Assembly (NCBI RefSeq): GCF_030551755.1 | Contig: NZ_JAUPEC010000001.1 | Coordinates: forward strand, 1 to 64,000 | Length of the DNA stretch: 64,000 nucleotides | Direction: 5' to 3' | Source: Pseudocolwellia sp. AS88 | GTDB lineage: Bacteria > Pseudomonadota > Gammaproteobacteria > Enterobacterales > Alteromonadaceae | Shown here: positions 16,224 through 27,275 of the stretch, one piece after another | Layout of the letters: each line of letters begins with the position of its first letter | Numbering within the stretch: the first letter of the stretch is position 1 | Notes under the pieces: model-generated | Seen by the model: only the letters and a program-made list of their open reading frames with translations | Told to the model about the DNA's origin: nothing | Databases searched by the model: none | Position numbers and translations under genes: made by a program

Positions 16224-16526
16224 TTAATTTATTTTATAAGGAGGCATATTAACATTATCAACTTTATAGCCTCTTAATTGCATTTCACCTAAGTATGATG
16301 ATTCTCCATCTCCGCTAAATTCAAACTCAAAAATACTCATCCAGTGTGGACCATATTGTTTGTTAAAGCGTATTCTGCTTGATTTTCTCGCGAGTGAAAT
16401 AAACTGTAAGCTTTCAGTATTACAGTATTGATTAATGTGGTTTCGTGCATACTCTGATATTTTTCTTAAGTGAATAAAATACCAAAAAACAAGGCCAACA
16501 ATCAGTAAGTAGTATATGTTTTCCAT
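16224..16526 (-). CDS. DUF3301 family membrane-anchored protein
   Basis: A 100-residue protein with one N-terminal span (YYLLIVGLVFWYFIHLRKI), then YCNTESLQFISLARKS and FEFEFSGDGESSYLGEMQLRG, the DUF3301 signature. The function is unknown. It starts five bases after the DUF3549 gene stop, so the two form an operon; they are widely linked in Vibrio, Shewanella and relatives. Confidence 0.88.
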   Translation of the reverse strand: MENIYYLLIVGLVFWYFIHLRKISEYARNHINQYCNTESLQFISLARKSSRIRFNKQYGPHWMSIFEFEFSGDGESSYLGEMQLRGYKVDNVNMPPYKIN

Positions 16527-16531
16527 AGGAT

Positions 16532-17569
16532 TTAGCCTTTGGTTGTTGTTTGAAAGATATAGCCAATAGCACTTGATAACGCTTCACTTCGTTCAGGTGC
16601 TCTCATTACCTCAAATACTTTTGGGCGTAATGTAGGTATTGCAACTAAGTCTTTAAATATTTCAGCAAATAATTCTGCATCGTTGTGCTTAGCTATTGCT
16701 TCAAAATAAGTTAATAAAATATCGGTATCATTAAATGCATCCCATAAGCGACCAGCAAATAGGATGAGAGTATTTATTGATAACAACTCATCTTGCTCTA
16801 GCAATGAGTTGATATAAGTGATTACTAGGGGATGAGAGCTAGTGCTTGATAAACTTCTTAATAAGTTACTTTTAGTGTTGTCGTTAAGATCTGTTTGTTG
16901 AAGCTTGTTTAATATTGCTTCAATTAAGGTAAGTGGCAGCTTTTGGTTTTCAAGCGCGGTACATAAAGGGTTAATTACGTCATCAGGTAAAGAATTAAGT
17001 GATCGTGTTAACTGCTCAGCATTATCTTCTTCATTAATTTTTGAAGCAAAATCATTTATACCCTGTACACCAAGGTTGTGCCAATTATTCCAACCCAAAT
17101 CACCTGATATATATTGAGTAAATAAATCATAGTGTGCACTCATTTCTCGCTTAAGTTCGGTGTTCACTATACTGTTTAGAGCCGCCAATTTATATTGAGC
17201 AGGTGTAAAGTGGTAAGGATTGTTTTTGAGTAATTCTTCCTGCTTTTCTGATGGTGTATCAGTAATGTTGTTACCTAGCGCTTCAATAATAATAGCGATG
17301 TAATGGTTTCTTGCGCCTTGATTTAATAAGCCTCTTTCATCAAGTGGTAGTTTAATAAACCAGATAAAAGGTTGTTGTGAGTTCTTCTGCCAAAATACGA
17401 TAGCTAAACAAGCATGAGATTGAGTAGGGAAGGGGTAAGGCAGTTGGTTTAACTCTATTTTGTTAAAGGTTTCTTTAGATATTTTATCTATTCTTCGGCC
17501 AAGATCGTAAATTCTGAATTGAGAACCTGATAAAGAAAGTAATTCTGATATAGAGGAAATAGTAGTCAT
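16532..17569 (-). CDS. DUF3549 family protein
   Basis: A 345-residue soluble protein starting MTTISSISELLSLSGSQFR, with FRIYDLGRRIDKI and FIWFIKLPLDERGLLNQGAR, the conserved DUF3549 N-terminus, and an alpha-helical, HEAT-like remainder. The function is unknown. It is the first gene of the operon with DUF3301 and is divergent from truC with 176 bases between. Confidence 0.88.
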   Translation of the reverse strand: MTTISSISELLSLSGSQFRIYDLGRRIDKISKETFNKIELNQLPYPFPTQSHACLAIVFWQKNSQQPFIWFIKLPLDERGLLNQGARNHYIAIIIEALGNNITDTPSEKQEELLKNNPYHFTPAQYKLAALNSIVNTELKREMSAHYDLFTQYISGDLGWNNWHNLGVQGINDFASKINEEDNAEQLTRSLNSLPDDVINPLCTALENQKLPLTLIEAILNKLQQTDLNDNTKSNLLRSLSSTSSHPLVITYINSLLEQDELLSINTLILFAGRLWDAFNDTDILLTYFEAIAKHNDAELFAEIFKDLVAIPTLRPKVFEVMRAPERSEALSSAIGYIFQTTTKG

Positions 17570-17745
17570 AGTTAAAATATGTATCGAATAATATGCGCAT
17601 TATAGAGATAATAGAAAGTGAACTCCACGATAAAAACTTTAGATACCCATATTTAGCTGCTTAACTACAAGTATATCTAGATAAAACGAGCTTATTCGTG
17701 TCTTTAAATCTTTATTCAATAACTTATGATTAGTGATAAATAGTA

Positions 17746-18510
17746 ATGACTGAATTATTAGAAAACCAAGATGTAGATCTTGAAAAACCTATATTAAAAA
17801 TACTTTACCAAGATGAATATTTGGTTGCTGTAGATAAACCGTCAGGACTTTTTGTACATAGAAGTTATATGGACCGAGATGAAATTTATTTTGCTTTGCA
17901 ATTGGTGCGAGATCAAGTTGGACAGTATGTATATCCGTTGCATCGACTTGATAGACCAACCTCTGGTGTTTTGCTTTTTGGTTTGAATCAAGAAGTGGCG
18001 CGTTTAATGGGAGAAGCTTTTACAAATAAAACCATTCAAAAAACTTATTATGCACTTACCCGCGGGCATTTAATGGGGGAAGGTTTAGTTGATTATGCGC
18101 TAAAAGAAAAGCTGGATAAAATAGGCGATAAGTATGTTGACCCTAATAAAGAAGCTCAAGAAGCACAAACTCATTACCAGTCTGTTGGCACGGCAACATT
18201 AAATGAAAAGGTAGGTAAGTACGATTCAGTACGTTATTCATTGATTAAACTATTGCCTGTGACAGGAAGAAGACATCAAATTAGACGTCATTTGGCTCAT
18301 TTACGTCATCCTATTATTGGTGATATTAATTATGGGGATAATAAACAAAATCCATTTTTTAATGAGTACTTTGGTTTTAAACGTTTGATGTTACATGCTC
18401 GCCAATTAGACTTTACCCATCCAATAACGAATGAAGCAGTTAAAATACAGGCTGACTTTGATGAACAATGGTTAGATGTGTTTAAACAATTAAATTTAAC
18501 ATGGGATTAA
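17746..18510 (+). CDS. truC: tRNA pseudouridine(65) synthase
   Basis: A 254-residue RluA-family enzyme without an S4 domain. HRLDRPTSGVLLFGL carries the catalytic Asp (HRLDR); GRRHQIRRHLAHLRHPIIGD and LMLHARQLDF are the other family motifs. The size and neighbours (DUF3549/DUF3301, csrB region) fit TruC rather than RluA/C/D. There is no good ribosome site before the ATG at 17746, but upstream starts in frame are absent. Confidence 0.9.
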   Translation: MTELLENQDVDLEKPILKILYQDEYLVAVDKPSGLFVHRSYMDRDEIYFALQLVRDQVGQYVYPLHRLDRPTSGVLLFGLNQEVARLMGEAFTNKTIQKTYYALTRGHLMGEGLVDYALKEKLDKIGDKYVDPNKEAQEAQTHYQSVGTATLNEKVGKYDSVRYSLIKLLPVTGRRHQIRRHLAHLRHPIIGDINYGDNKQNPFFNEYFGFKRLMLHARQLDFTHPITNEAVKIQADFDEQWLDVFKQLNLTWD

Positions 18511-18571
18511 CGGCTTTAAGCTGGTTAATCACTAAATAAGACGTTTTATATTTATAAGATCATAGGTTTAA

Positions 18572-18604
18572 AAATCGTTGAGTTTATACAGCAATCAACG
18601 ATTT
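18572..18604. terminator. Terminator between convergent truC and lipoprotein genes
   Basis: AAATCGTTGA and TCAACGATTT form a stem around a 13-base loop. The last bases overlap the lipoprotein stop codon. Confidence 0.65.
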
Positions 18605-18947
18605 AAATGTCATTGGCTTTCGCTAGCGGACCTTGAATTGTCACTGCATTAATATCTTCATTAATGAGTAATTCGAATCTATTTATTGGTGTTGAGTTAT
18701 CTATCAACTTTGGCCCTTTAAGGGTTACTGCATTAACAAAAACATCACCATAGTAGCTTTCACGTTGTTGCTGAAAGGCCAACATCATTTGTTGGTCTGC
18801 TGTTACAGGTCGGTTCATTAAAGACATTAATAAATAATGATCAGAAATTAATGGTTTTTTAGCAAGCTGAACGGATTTAGGTGTTGAATTACACGCTGTA
18901 AGTATTAAGCCTAAAATGCATGCTGTAACTATTTTAATTAATTTCAT
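18603..18947 (-). CDS. Small lipoprotein of unknown function
   Basis: 114 residues from MKLIKIVTACILGLILTAC, with lipobox LTAC and the Cys at ~19. Start 18947 is chosen because AGAGA precedes it and the signal peptide is then normal; the frame extends to 18989 without support. The mature part is acidic and basic with PVTADQQMMLAFQQQRESYYGD and no family I recognise. Confidence 0.7.
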   Translation of the reverse strand: MKLIKIVTACILGLILTACNSTPKSVQLAKKPLISDHYLLMSLMNRPVTADQQMMLAFQQQRESYYGDVFVNAVTLKGPKLIDNSTPINRFELLINEDINAVTIQGPLAKANDI

Positions 18948-19100
18948 AACAATCTCTTTGAGTAAAAACCTATATGCTAGGTATATCAAGTGCTATGCCA
19001 ATATTTTAATTTGATGATTTTTATAGGATTTATTAGGAGAGTGTGGTTTTTTTAACGGTGTTAATTTAATGTTAATTAGCTGTGTCAAATTAATGACAAT

Positions 19101-19151
19101 AAAAAAGCAGCTAATATATCCACACGGTTTGTGGTTACATTAGCTGCTTTT
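19101..19151 (-). terminator. Terminator downstream of dapD
   Basis: AAAAGCAGCTAAT..CCACA..TGTGG..ATTAGCTGCTTTT, a long interrupted hairpin 50 bases beyond the dapD stop. It is symmetric enough to work on both strands. Confidence 0.85.
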
Positions 19152-19203
19152 AAAAATTACTTTTTAGACTTTAATTAGTGTGCTTTATTAGCAAACTCAT
19201 TGA

Positions 19204-20028
19204 TTAGTCGATAGTGCGTAATAATTCATTTAAGCCAGTTTTTCCTAAAGTTTTAGCATCAACTTTTTTAACAATTACTGCACAGTAAAGGCTGTAAGTT
19301 CCACATTTAGAAGGCATGTTACCAGCCACTACTACAGAGCCCGCAGGAACACGACCGTAAGTTACTTCACCTGTTTCACGATCTAAAATCTTAGTAGATT
19401 GACCAATGTAAACGCCCATTGAAATTACAGAACCTTTTTCAACAACAACACCTTCAACGATTTCTGAACGAGCGCCAATGAAACAGTCATCTTCAATAAT
19501 TGTAGGGCCAGCTTGTAATGGTTCTAAAACACCACCGATGCCAACACCACCTGATAAATGAACGTTTTTACCAATTTGTGCACATGAACCAACAGTTGCC
19601 CATGTGTCAATCATAGTTCCTTCGTCAACAAATGCGCCGATGTTAACAAATGAAGGCATAACTACAACGTTCTTACCAATGAAGCTACCTGTACGAACAG
19701 AAGCTCCAGGAACTACGCGAACACCGTCAGCTTTAAATTCTTCGTTGCCGTAGTTTGAGTATTTCATTGGAACTTTATCGTAAAATTTACTTTCTGCGCC
19801 GTCTAACGTTTCGTTATCCCAAATACGGAAAGATAAAAGTACTGCTTTTTTAAGCCATTGGTGAACAACCCATTCGCCATCTATGTATTCAGCAACACGA
19901 GCTGAACCATTATTTAAAGCATCTAACGCATCTAAAACGGCTTGTTTAACTACTGGAGTTACTGTTGATGGAGAGATGTCAGCACGGTCTTCAAATGCTT
20001 GTTCAATAATACTTTGTAATTCAGACAT
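19204..20028 (-). CDS. dapD: Tetrahydrodipicolinate N-succinyltransferase
   Basis: A 274-residue left-handed beta-helix acyltransferase that succinylates tetrahydrodipicolinate in lysine/meso-diaminopimelate synthesis. [41 protein letters not shown] and [21 protein letters not shown] are the hexapeptide coils. Length equals E. coli DapD (274). It lies 24 bases downstream of glnD, in the order map-glnD-dapD as in E. coli. Confidence 0.97.
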   Translation of the reverse strand: MSELQSIIEQAFEDRADISPSTVTPVVKQAVLDALDALNNGSARVAEYIDGEWVVHQWLKKAVLLSFRIWDNETLDGAESKFYDKVPMKYSNYGNEEFKADGVRVVPGASVRTGSFIGKNVVVMPSFVNIGAFVDEGTMIDTWATVGSCAQIGKNVHLSGGVGIGGVLEPLQAGPTIIEDDCFIGARSEIVEGVVVEKGSVISMGVYIGQSTKILDRETGEVTYGRVPAGSVVVAGNMPSKCGTYSLYCAVIVKKVDAKTLGKTGLNELLRTID

Positions 20029-20052
20029 TATATTTCCTAATTTGTTCTAAAG

Positions 20053-22734
20053 TTAATTTGAATTTGAATGAGATGTTTTGTCGCACAACATTACGGTGAG
20101 AGCTTCTTGCTCTTCTAATGTAAGTGCTTGGTTGTACTTGTTTGATAGAGTAAATACATCTTCTGCTTTTTCACCAAAGGTTGTAATTTTGGCTGAATGA
20201 ATTTGTACTTCACACTTTTGAAAAACTTCAGCAATACTTGCCAATAATCCAGGCGTATCTAGTGTAAGTATTTCTAGCATGGTTGTATTTTTAGCTTTGG
20301 TTTTTGTTTCAATAAAGCTAACTTGTGTCGGTATATCAAACTGTTGAAAGCGCTTTGCTAAAGGCTTAGGTTTTATTAAACATTGAGAAGCAGATAATAC
20401 TTCTGTTAGTGCCTTTTCAATCATATTTGCTCGAGCAATATCATCAATAGGTTCACCTTGTTGATCAAGTACTACAAAGGTATTTGCTGTGTAGCTTTTT
20501 TTGGTGGTGATGATTTTGGCATCATGGATTGATAGTTGTTTAGAGCCCAATAGCGAAACAATATTATAAAAAATATTGGATTGATCTTTAGTGTAAACAA
20601 AAACCTCAGTACCACCTCTAAAAGGTGTAGGATTTAGAATAACTAAAGGCACTTTTTTATTGTGATTTAAAATATGTCGGCAATGCCATGTAAGTTGTTC
20701 AGGCCCGTACCGTAAAAAATAATCAGACTTAAATTCTTGCCATACTTTAGTTATTTGAGTTTCAGTAATACCGTAAGTTAACAATAACTCTGAAGCCATT
20801 TGTTGGTTTTCACGTACTTTAGCACGTAAATCTACAGGTTTTTCTAAGCCTCTTAAGAATGCACGTTTAGTACTGTAGTAGAGCTCTTGTAAAAGGTTCG
20901 ACTTCCAGTTGTTCCATAAACTTTCATTAGTTGCTCTCATATCTGCAACTGTTAAACAGTATAGGTAATCGAGGTGGGTTTCATCTCGAATAATATCTGC
21001 GAATTCTTTAATAACATTTGGATCAGAAATATCTCGGCGTTGCGCAGTAACTGACATTAATAAGTGATGTTTAACTAACCAAGAAATTAATCGACCATCG
21101 TGATCGCTTAATTGATGTAGTTTGGCAAAGTTTAACGCATCAATAGCACCTAACTTAGCGTGATCTCCACCTCGACCTTTTGCTATGTCGTGGAATATCC
21201 CGGCAATATAAAGCAGTTCAGGCTTACGAACACGCTGTACTAATTTGCTACAAAGTGGAAATTCTTTGTTAAATTCAGGCTGACTAAATTTGTATAAATT
21301 TTTAATTAAGCGGTAGCTGTGTTCGTCAACCGAATAAGCATGGAATAAATCAAACTGCATTTGCCCCACGATGTTTCGCCATTCAGGTAAATAGGCATCT
21401 AAAATAGAGTGTCTGTGCATTAAACTAAATGCTACGCCTAAACCTTTTGGGTGCCTCATTAACTTCATGAAGGCTTTTCGTGAGTCGGCATAATCCATTA
21501 AACATGATACAAATCGACGACGGGCATTTCTCATTAAACGTAATGTGTCGGGATGTAAGTCAGTTATTTCATCATGTTCTGCTATCAGTAATAGCATTTC
21601 CATAATTTTATTTGAACGGGTAAAGATACGTTGATTAGTTACTTTTATTTGTCCATCAACAATAACGAATTCATCATTAATAGGTGTAACTTTTTTGTAC
21701 TTGTTTTCGTTGATAATTACATATTCAAAATGTTGAAGTAACATTTTGTTTAATTCTGCAACGCGACCAATAATTCTGAAAAAACGTTTCATCATTCTTT
21801 CAACGGCTAACTTACCGCCATCACCAAAACCGAGTAATTCGGCAACGCTGGCTTGATGATCAAACAGTAATCGGTTCTCGTTTCTGCCGGCAACAAAGTG
21901 CAAAGCACATCGCATACGCCATAAGTAATCTTGACACTCTACTAGCTCAAAATATTCGTTAATAGTGAGGTATTTGTGTTCAACAAGTTCTTCTAGAGAG
22001 TCGGCAACAAAGTGACGTTTTGCTACCCAACCTATGGTTTGTATATCTCGTAAGCCACCAGGGTTAGCTTTTAGGTTAGGTTCAAGAGTATAAGAGGCGC
22101 CGTGATATTGTTTGTGTCGATTATATTGTTCGTCACGTTTAGCAATAAAGAATTTTTTGGATGTCCAAAATACGTCTTGGTTTAATAAAGGCTGTAACTG
22201 TTCAGTTAAGGCTTCATTACCACAGATTTGTCGCATTTCCATTAAGTTCGTTGCAATGGTTACATCATTTACAGCCTGTTTCAAACATTCTTTAACGCTA
22301 CGTACACTGTGACCTATATCTAATTTTACGTCCCAAAGCTGGGTAATAAAAGTAGATATTTTTTCTTCAAGATCTTTGTCGGTTTTTTCTTGTGTTAATA
22401 AAAGAATATCAACATCAGAATAGGGATGTAACTCAGCTCGCCCATAACCACCAACAGCAATTAAGCTAATTTGGTATTCATCAAGCTCATGCTGACTCCA
22501 TAATTTAGTTAAAATATTATCAACAAATTCAGCTCTAGCATTCACCAGAGCAGTTATGTCTTCAACAGGAAATATATCTTTTTGCCATTGATGAAATTCA
22601 GCACCAAGCTTACAAATTTCAGCACTAGATACAAAAGGAGCACTGACTGCTAGCGGCTCAACAAATTGACTTGGCAAGGTAGATTCAGTAGTCACTGTTT
22701 TCTTCTTATAGTAATTAATTAAAGTAGTTAGCAT
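20053..22734 (-). CDS. glnD: Bifunctional uridylyl-transferase/removing enzyme for PII
   Basis: An 893-residue nitrogen sensor that adds and removes UMP on PII. The nucleotidyltransferase motif is [19 protein letters not shown] (~95), the HD domain is [17 protein letters not shown] (~520), and two C-terminal ACT domains for glutamine begin near [15 protein letters not shown] (~705) and [16 protein letters not shown] (~820). All catalytic motifs are present. The stop of map is 16 bases upstream of its start. Confidence 0.97.
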   Translation of the reverse strand: MLTTLINYYKKKTVTTESTLPSQFVEPLAVSAPFVSSAEICKLGAEFHQWQKDIFPVEDITALVNARAEFVDNILTKLWSQHELDEYQISLIAVGGYGRAELHPYSDVDILLLTQEKTDKDLEEKISTFITQLWDVKLDIGHSVRSVKECLKQAVNDVTIATNLMEMRQICGNEALTEQLQPLLNQDVFWTSKKFFIAKRDEQYNRHKQYHGASYTLEPNLKANPGGLRDIQTIGWVAKRHFVADSLEELVEHKYLTINEYFELVECQDYLWRMRCALHFVAGRNENRLLFDHQASVAELLGFGDGGKLAVERMMKRFFRIIGRVAELNKMLLQHFEYVIINENKYKKVTPINDEFVIVDGQIKVTNQRIFTRSNKIMEMLLLIAEHDEITDLHPDTLRLMRNARRRFVSCLMDYADSRKAFMKLMRHPKGLGVAFSLMHRHSILDAYLPEWRNIVGQMQFDLFHAYSVDEHSYRLIKNLYKFSQPEFNKEFPLCSKLVQRVRKPELLYIAGIFHDIAKGRGGDHAKLGAIDALNFAKLHQLSDHDGRLISWLVKHHLLMSVTAQRRDISDPNVIKEFADIIRDETHLDYLYCLTVADMRATNESLWNNWKSNLLQELYYSTKRAFLRGLEKPVDLRAKVRENQQMASELLLTYGITETQITKVWQEFKSDYFLRYGPEQLTWHCRHILNHNKKVPLVILNPTPFRGGTEVFVYTKDQSNIFYNIVSLLGSKQLSIHDAKIITTKKSYTANTFVVLDQQGEPIDDIARANMIEKALTEVLSASQCLIKPKPLAKRFQQFDIPTQVSFIETKTKAKNTTMLEILTLDTPGLLASIAEVFQKCEVQIHSAKITTFGEKAEDVFTLSNKYNQALTLEEQEALTVMLCDKTSHSNSN

Positions 22735-22749
22735 TATTTTGAGTAGACG

Positions 22750-23538
22750 CTAGTTGTGTAACATTCTAGGTAACGATTCTTCTTTTCGTAACGTGAGTAT
22801 TTCACAACCCGTTCTGGTAACTACTATTGTATGTTCCCATTGAGCTGATTTTTTGCCATCTATAGTATAAACAGTCCAATTATCTTCTTTATCAAGAATG
22901 GTATTAGCACGACCCAAGTTGATCATAGGTTCTATGGTAAAACACATGCCTTCTTCCATTTTTGTTTTGTCATTATTTTTATAATGAACAATTTGAGGTT
23001 CTTCATGGAAAACTTGACCAATACCGTGTCCGCAATATTCTTTAACAATAGAATAACGGCCTGATTTCTTAATGAACTTTTGAATCGCAGTACCAATTTC
23101 ACCAAAAGTAACACCTGGTTTTACTTTTTTAAGACCAACGTAAAGTGCTTCTTGAGTGATACGGCATAAACGATTATCTTCAGGAGTTACATCACCAATA
23201 AGAAACATTTTGCTGGTATCGCCATGAAAACCATCTTTAATAACGGTGATATCAATATTTAAGATATCACCATCTTTAAGTGGTGTGTCATCAGGGATGC
23301 CATGACAAACAACATGGTTAACTGAAGTACAAATAGACTTTGGAAATCCGTGATAGTTTAAAGGCGCAGAAATTGCGTTTTGTACTTTCTCGGTATACTC
23401 AGCACAAATGGTGTTCAATTGGTCAGTAGTAATGCCCGCCTTTATGTGCGGTTCAATCATTTCTAATACGTCTGCAGCAAGTTGACCTGCAATGCGCATT
23501 TTTTCTATTTCTTCCTGACTTTTGATATTGATTCCCAT
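22750..23538 (-). CDS. map: Methionine aminopeptidase, type I
   Basis: A 262-residue enzyme that removes initiator Met. The metal ligands are in NIDITVIKDGFHGDTSKMF (two Asp), CGHGIGQVFHEEP (His), FTIEPMI (Glu) and QWEHTIVVT (Glu). There is no N-terminal extension. It is the first gene of map-glnD-dapD. Confidence 0.97.
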   Translation of the reverse strand: MGINIKSQEEIEKMRIAGQLAADVLEMIEPHIKAGITTDQLNTICAEYTEKVQNAISAPLNYHGFPKSICTSVNHVVCHGIPDDTPLKDGDILNIDITVIKDGFHGDTSKMFLIGDVTPEDNRLCRITQEALYVGLKKVKPGVTFGEIGTAIQKFIKKSGRYSIVKEYCGHGIGQVFHEEPQIVHYKNNDKTKMEEGMCFTIEPMINLGRANTILDKEDNWTVYTIDGKKSAQWEHTIVVTRTGCEILTLRKEESLPRMLHN

Positions 23539-23666
23539 TAATGCCTCATTTAATTAATTTTGGTTTGATTTTGTCTATAAATTTAAACAGTTTTTAAAAT
23601 GTTAACGCTGTTTTAGACGCGCTATTCTGCCTAAACGTTCATATTTTGTCTATTGAGTTTTTTTCG

Positions 23667-24275
23667 TTAACCGTTAGCTAGCTCAAGTTCAACAGCTTCT
23701 ACAATTGCTTTTGGATGTTTTAGATAAAAATTATGATTTAATAAAATAAGTCTTTCATCTATTGCAAGTAGTAGAGCAGGGATAGCTTTTGTTCCCATAA
23801 TATCTTGTAGTTCTTCAAGACTGCTTAATAATATTTCAGCATCTTTTGTGAATTTTTCTAAAGTGAAAACCTTATTAGGTGGCGATAACTTAAACTCGCT
23901 TACAATATCACTCATATCATCAAAAGAGCGTAATTCGTTAGCTTGTTCAAAATGAGCCTTAAACAGTGCGTTTAATACTTCTAAACCAATATGTGGCACC
24001 TTGTTTGAAACCCATGACATAACGTTAGCTGTTAACGTTGAGTCTTTAGCTTGCTTTAGTTGTGCCATATAAGCATCACTAAATATAGTGGCGCTATCGT
24101 CTTCAATGGTTTCGATAGTTTTCTTAGAAATATTTTCATCACCTTCATAACGCGCACAATGTAAAAGGTTAAGCGTGAATTCAGGATGAGCAGCCATAAT
24201 TTCATTAACTAATGGAAGCGTTACATAGCTCCAAGGGCAATGAGTATCGTAAATATAAAATAGTTGTACAGACAT
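23667..24275 (-). CDS. DsbA-fold (HCCA isomerase/FrnE-like) protein with a single active-site Cys
   Basis: About 202 residues from MSVQLFYIYDTHCPWSY. This start (24275) puts the beta-strand and CPWS motif at the usual place; the open frame back to 24332 adds a non-conserved tail. It has a thioredoxin-fold core with CPWS instead of CxxC, a helical insert, and a cis-Pro region (GTKAIPALLLAI). No signal peptide is seen, so it is cytoplasmic. The monothiol site suggests glutathione or isomerase chemistry rather than disulfide exchange. It stands between map and rpsB, on the map strand. Confidence 0.75.
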   Translation of the reverse strand: MSVQLFYIYDTHCPWSYVTLPLVNEIMAAHPEFTLNLLHCARYEGDENISKKTIETIEDDSATIFSDAYMAQLKQAKDSTLTANVMSWVSNKVPHIGLEVLNALFKAHFEQANELRSFDDMSDIVSEFKLSPPNKVFTLEKFTKDAEILLSSLEELQDIMGTKAIPALLLAIDERLILLNHNFYLKHPKAIVEAVELELANG

Positions 24276-24410
24276 AGTGATTAACATTTGATTACTTTGC
24301 GCTAATTTTAACGCGCTATGAGCCATTAGCATAGAATATTCTCAACTACGATATTCATTTTCGTTAATTAATATTATTTAACGTCATTTCTAGTAAAAAA
24401 GGCTATGTTA

Positions 24411-24419
24411 TGGTATAAA
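24411..24419 (+). promoter_or_regulatory. Likely rpsB promoter -10 (extended)
   Basis: TGGTATAAA followed by a GC-rich stretch (GTGCGCCGC), about 200 bases before the rpsB ATG. An extended -10 plus a GC-rich discriminator is typical of stringently controlled ribosomal promoters. The -35 is weak. The ~200-nt leader fits S2 autoregulation but I see no named RNA motif in it. Confidence 0.5.
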
Positions 24420-24622
24420 GTGCGCCGCTAATAATCTACATAGTATTTGCTGTGTGTTATTAAGCCAAAACTGAATTAACAATTGATGTTAATTTTAAAT
24501 ATAAACTCACATACATCTAGCAAAGATATACTGGGGTGCTCAGCTTAACCATATTAAATGTGTAAGCAAATAAGAGTCTTGTATATTGGGTGTATGAACG
24601 CTTAACCCTAAAAGGAAAAAAC

Positions 24623-25351
24623 ATGCCAAACGTTTCAATGCGCGATATGCTTAAAGCCGGTGTACATTTCGGTCACAAAACCCGTTACTGGAATCCAAAA
24701 ATGAAAAGCTACATTTTTGGTGCTCGCGATAAAGTTCATATCATCAACCTAGAACAAACTGTACCAATGTTTAATGAAGCTCTTGCTTTCATTAACAACG
24801 TTTCTTCTAAGAAAGGTAAAGTTTTGTTTGTAGGTACTAAACGTGCTGCAAGCGATGCAATCAAAGATGCTGCAATCAAATGTGATCAATTCTACGTTAA
24901 TCACCGTTGGTTAGGTGGTATGTTGACTAACTGGAAAACAGTTCGTCAATCTATCAAGCGTTTAAAAGATTTAGAAGCACAAAGCTCTGACGGTACTTTT
25001 GAAGCTCTTACTAAGAAAGAAGCTTTAATGCGTACTCGTGAAATGGAAAAGCTTGAAAAAAGCCTTGGTGGAATTAAAAACATGGGTGGTTTACCTGACG
25101 TTTTATTCATCATCGATGCTGATCACGAGCACATTTCTATTAAAGAAGCTAACAACTTAGGCATTCCAGTAATTGCTGTAGTTGATACAAACTCTAACCC
25201 AGACGGTGTTGATTACATCGTACCTGGTAACGATGATGCTATCCGTGCTGTGACTTTATACTTAGATTCTGCTGCAAACGCAGTTCTAGAAGGTCGTGAG
25301 AAAAACATCGTTGTTCAAGCTGAAAAAGACGGTTTTGTAGAAGCTGAGTAA
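24623..25351 (+). CDS. rpsB: 30S ribosomal protein S2
   Basis: 242 residues from [20 protein letters not shown], with AAGGAAAA six bases before. The frame extends to 24590 but those residues ([11 protein letters not shown]) are not S2. [15 protein letters not shown] and [14 protein letters not shown] are signatures. It is the first gene of the rpsB-tsf unit. Confidence 0.98.
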   Translation: MPNVSMRDMLKAGVHFGHKTRYWNPKMKSYIFGARDKVHIINLEQTVPMFNEALAFINNVSSKKGKVLFVGTKRAASDAIKDAAIKCDQFYVNHRWLGGMLTNWKTVRQSIKRLKDLEAQSSDGTFEALTKKEALMRTREMEKLEKSLGGIKNMGGLPDVLFIIDADHEHISIKEANNLGIPVIAVVDTNSNPDGVDYIVPGNDDAIRAVTLYLDSAANAVLEGREKNIVVQAEKDGFVEAE

Positions 25352-25376
25352 TTAGCTCTTAACGTTTATTTCATGT

Positions 25377-25405
25377 GGCGGTAATAAAGTTCATTTATTA
25401 TCGCC
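25377..25405 (+). other. rpsB-tsf intergenic hairpin
   Basis: GGCGGTAATAAA pairs with TTTATTATCGCC around a 5-base loop. No T-run follows, so it probably protects or partly attenuates the transcript rather than ends it. Confidence 0.55.
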
Positions 25406-25504
25406 AACTTATTTAATACTTATGCCCAAAACTTTATAGAGTGTTTATCTTAAAAATAAACTTTGCTCTTGGTACGGGGATAACTAAAAATTAGGAATTA
25501 ACTC

Positions 25505-26365
25505 ATGCAAATTACTGCTGCAATGGTTAAAGAATTACGTGAACGCACAGCTGCGGGCATGATGGATTGTAAAAAAGCTTTACAAGAAGCTGAAGGCGAC
25601 ATGGAACTTGCGATTGAGAACATGCGTAAGAACGGTCAAGCTAAAGCTGCTAAAAAAGCAGGTAACATCGCTGCTGAAGGTCAAATCATCATTAAAGATG
25701 GTGTATTAGTTGAAGTTAACTGTCAAACTGATTTCGTAGCAAAAGATGATAACTTTTTAGCATTTGCTAACAAAGTTGCAGATACTGCTGCTGCTTCAAA
25801 AGTAACAATTGAAGAGCTTCAAGCAAAGTTTGAAGAAGAGCGTATTGCTCTAGTGACTAAAATTGGTGAAAACATCAATGTTCGTCGCGTAGCTTATGTT
25901 GAAGGTACTACTTTAGCTACTTACAAGCATGGTGCTACTATTGGTGTTGTTGTTGCTGGTGAAGGTGATGCTGATTCACTTAAGCACATTGCAATGCACG
26001 TTGCTGCAAGCAAGCCAGAATACATCAACCCTGAAGATGTTCCAGCTAGCGTAGTAGAAAACGAACAACGCATTCAGTTAGATATCTTAAAAGCTGAAAA
26101 TGATGCTCTTGAAGAAAACAAGAAAAAGCCTGTTGATTTATTAGAAAAAATCATCATTGGTCGTATGAAGAAATTTACTGGTGAAATTTCTTTAACTGGT
26201 CAAGCTTTCATCATGGAACCTAAGAAAACTGTTGGTGCAGTACTTAAAGAAAAAGGTATTACAGTTTCTAGCTTCGTACGTTTAGAAGTTGGTGAAGGTA
26301 TCGAGAAGAAAGAAGAAGATTTTGCTGCTGAAGTTGAAGCTCAAATCGCTGCGGCAAAAGCTTAA
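25505..26365 (+). CDS. tsf: Elongation factor Ts
   Basis: 286 residues. The N-terminal UBA-like domain is [20 protein letters not shown], and [10 protein letters not shown] is the motif that contacts EF-Tu to release GDP. The start ATG has TAGGAAT upstream. It is full length. Confidence 0.98.
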   Translation: MQITAAMVKELRERTAAGMMDCKKALQEAEGDMELAIENMRKNGQAKAAKKAGNIAAEGQIIIKDGVLVEVNCQTDFVAKDDNFLAFANKVADTAAASKVTIEELQAKFEEERIALVTKIGENINVRRVAYVEGTTLATYKHGATIGVVVAGEGDADSLKHIAMHVAASKPEYINPEDVPASVVENEQRIQLDILKAENDALEENKKKPVDLLEKIIIGRMKKFTGEISLTGQAFIMEPKKTVGAVLKEKGITVSSFVRLEVGEGIEKKEEDFAAEVEAQIAAAKA

Positions 26366-26448
26366 TTTTTAAACGCTTTTAACGTTTAATTAACTTTAGA
26401 GACGCTTATTTTGTAAATATACTTTCGATAGTTAGCTAAACGTACTAG

Positions 26449-26486
26449 AATAGCCGCGACCAAATAAGGTCTCGGCTATTTTTTTT
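26449..26486 (+). terminator. Terminator between tsf and pyrH
   Basis: AATAGCCGCGACC and GGTCTCGGCTATT with a T-run of eight, so rpsB-tsf ends here and pyrH has its own promoter or is fed by read-through. Confidence 0.9.
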
Positions 26487-26518
26487 CATCTTAAGAAAAG
26501 TACAGGAATGTTTTTTAT

Positions 26519-27259
26519 ATGAGCGTGAATCCCAAACCAACATATCGTCGTATATTGTTAAAACTTAGTGGTGAGGCCTTAATGGGCTCTGAAGGTTTCG
26601 GTATTGATCCGAAAATTTTAGATCGCATGGCTCAAGAAATTAAAGAACTCATAGAAATGGGAGTTCAGGTTGGCTTAGTTATCGGCGGTGGAAATTTATT
26701 CCGTGGTAAAGGATTAGCTGACGCAGGAATGAACCGTGTTGTAGGCGACCAAATGGGTATGCTTGCCACTGTAATGAACGGTTTAGCAATGCGTGATGCT
26801 TTACATCGTGCATTTGTAAATACACGTCTAATGTCAGCAATTGATCTTGCTGGTGTATGTGACCGATATAACTGGGCTGAAGCAATCAGCTTACTAAAGT
26901 CTGGCCGAGTAGTAATATTCAGTGCTGGAACAGGTAATCCATTTTTTACCACTGACTCTGCAGCTTGTTTACGCGGAATCGAAATTGAAGCTGATGTTGT
27001 TTTAAAAGCTACAAAAGTTGACGGTATTTACTCTGAAGATCCTGTAAAAAATCCTGAAGCGACACTTTATAAGCATTTAACTTATGCTGAAGTACTTGAT
27101 AAAGAATTACAAGTTATGGATTTAGCGGCATTTACTTTAGCGCGCGACCATAGCATGCCTATTCGAGTATTTAATATGAATAAGCCTGGTTCACTTAAAT
27201 CTGTTATTTTAGGTGATGACGAAGGTACAATTATCGACCACGCAAAGAATTTAGATTAG
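26519..27259 (+). CDS. pyrH: Uridylate kinase
   Basis: A 246-residue amino-acid-kinase-fold UMP kinase: [27 protein letters not shown] and [28 protein letters not shown]. It makes UDP from UMP. It begins the pyrH-frr pair, with frr 17 bases on. Confidence 0.97.
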   Translation: MSVNPKPTYRRILLKLSGEALMGSEGFGIDPKILDRMAQEIKELIEMGVQVGLVIGGGNLFRGKGLADAGMNRVVGDQMGMLATVMNGLAMRDALHRAFVNTRLMSAIDLAGVCDRYNWAEAISLLKSGRVVIFSAGTGNPFFTTDSAACLRGIEIEADVVLKATKVDGIYSEDPVKNPEATLYKHLTYAEVLDKELQVMDLAAFTLARDHSMPIRVFNMNKPGSLKSVILGDDEGTIIDHAKNLD

Positions 27260-27275
27260 TTTTAAGGAATATCAC

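Noticed and set aside
24590-24622. Upstream start for rpsB
   Set aside because: The extra residues are unlike S2, and AAGGAAAA directly precedes the ATG at 24623.
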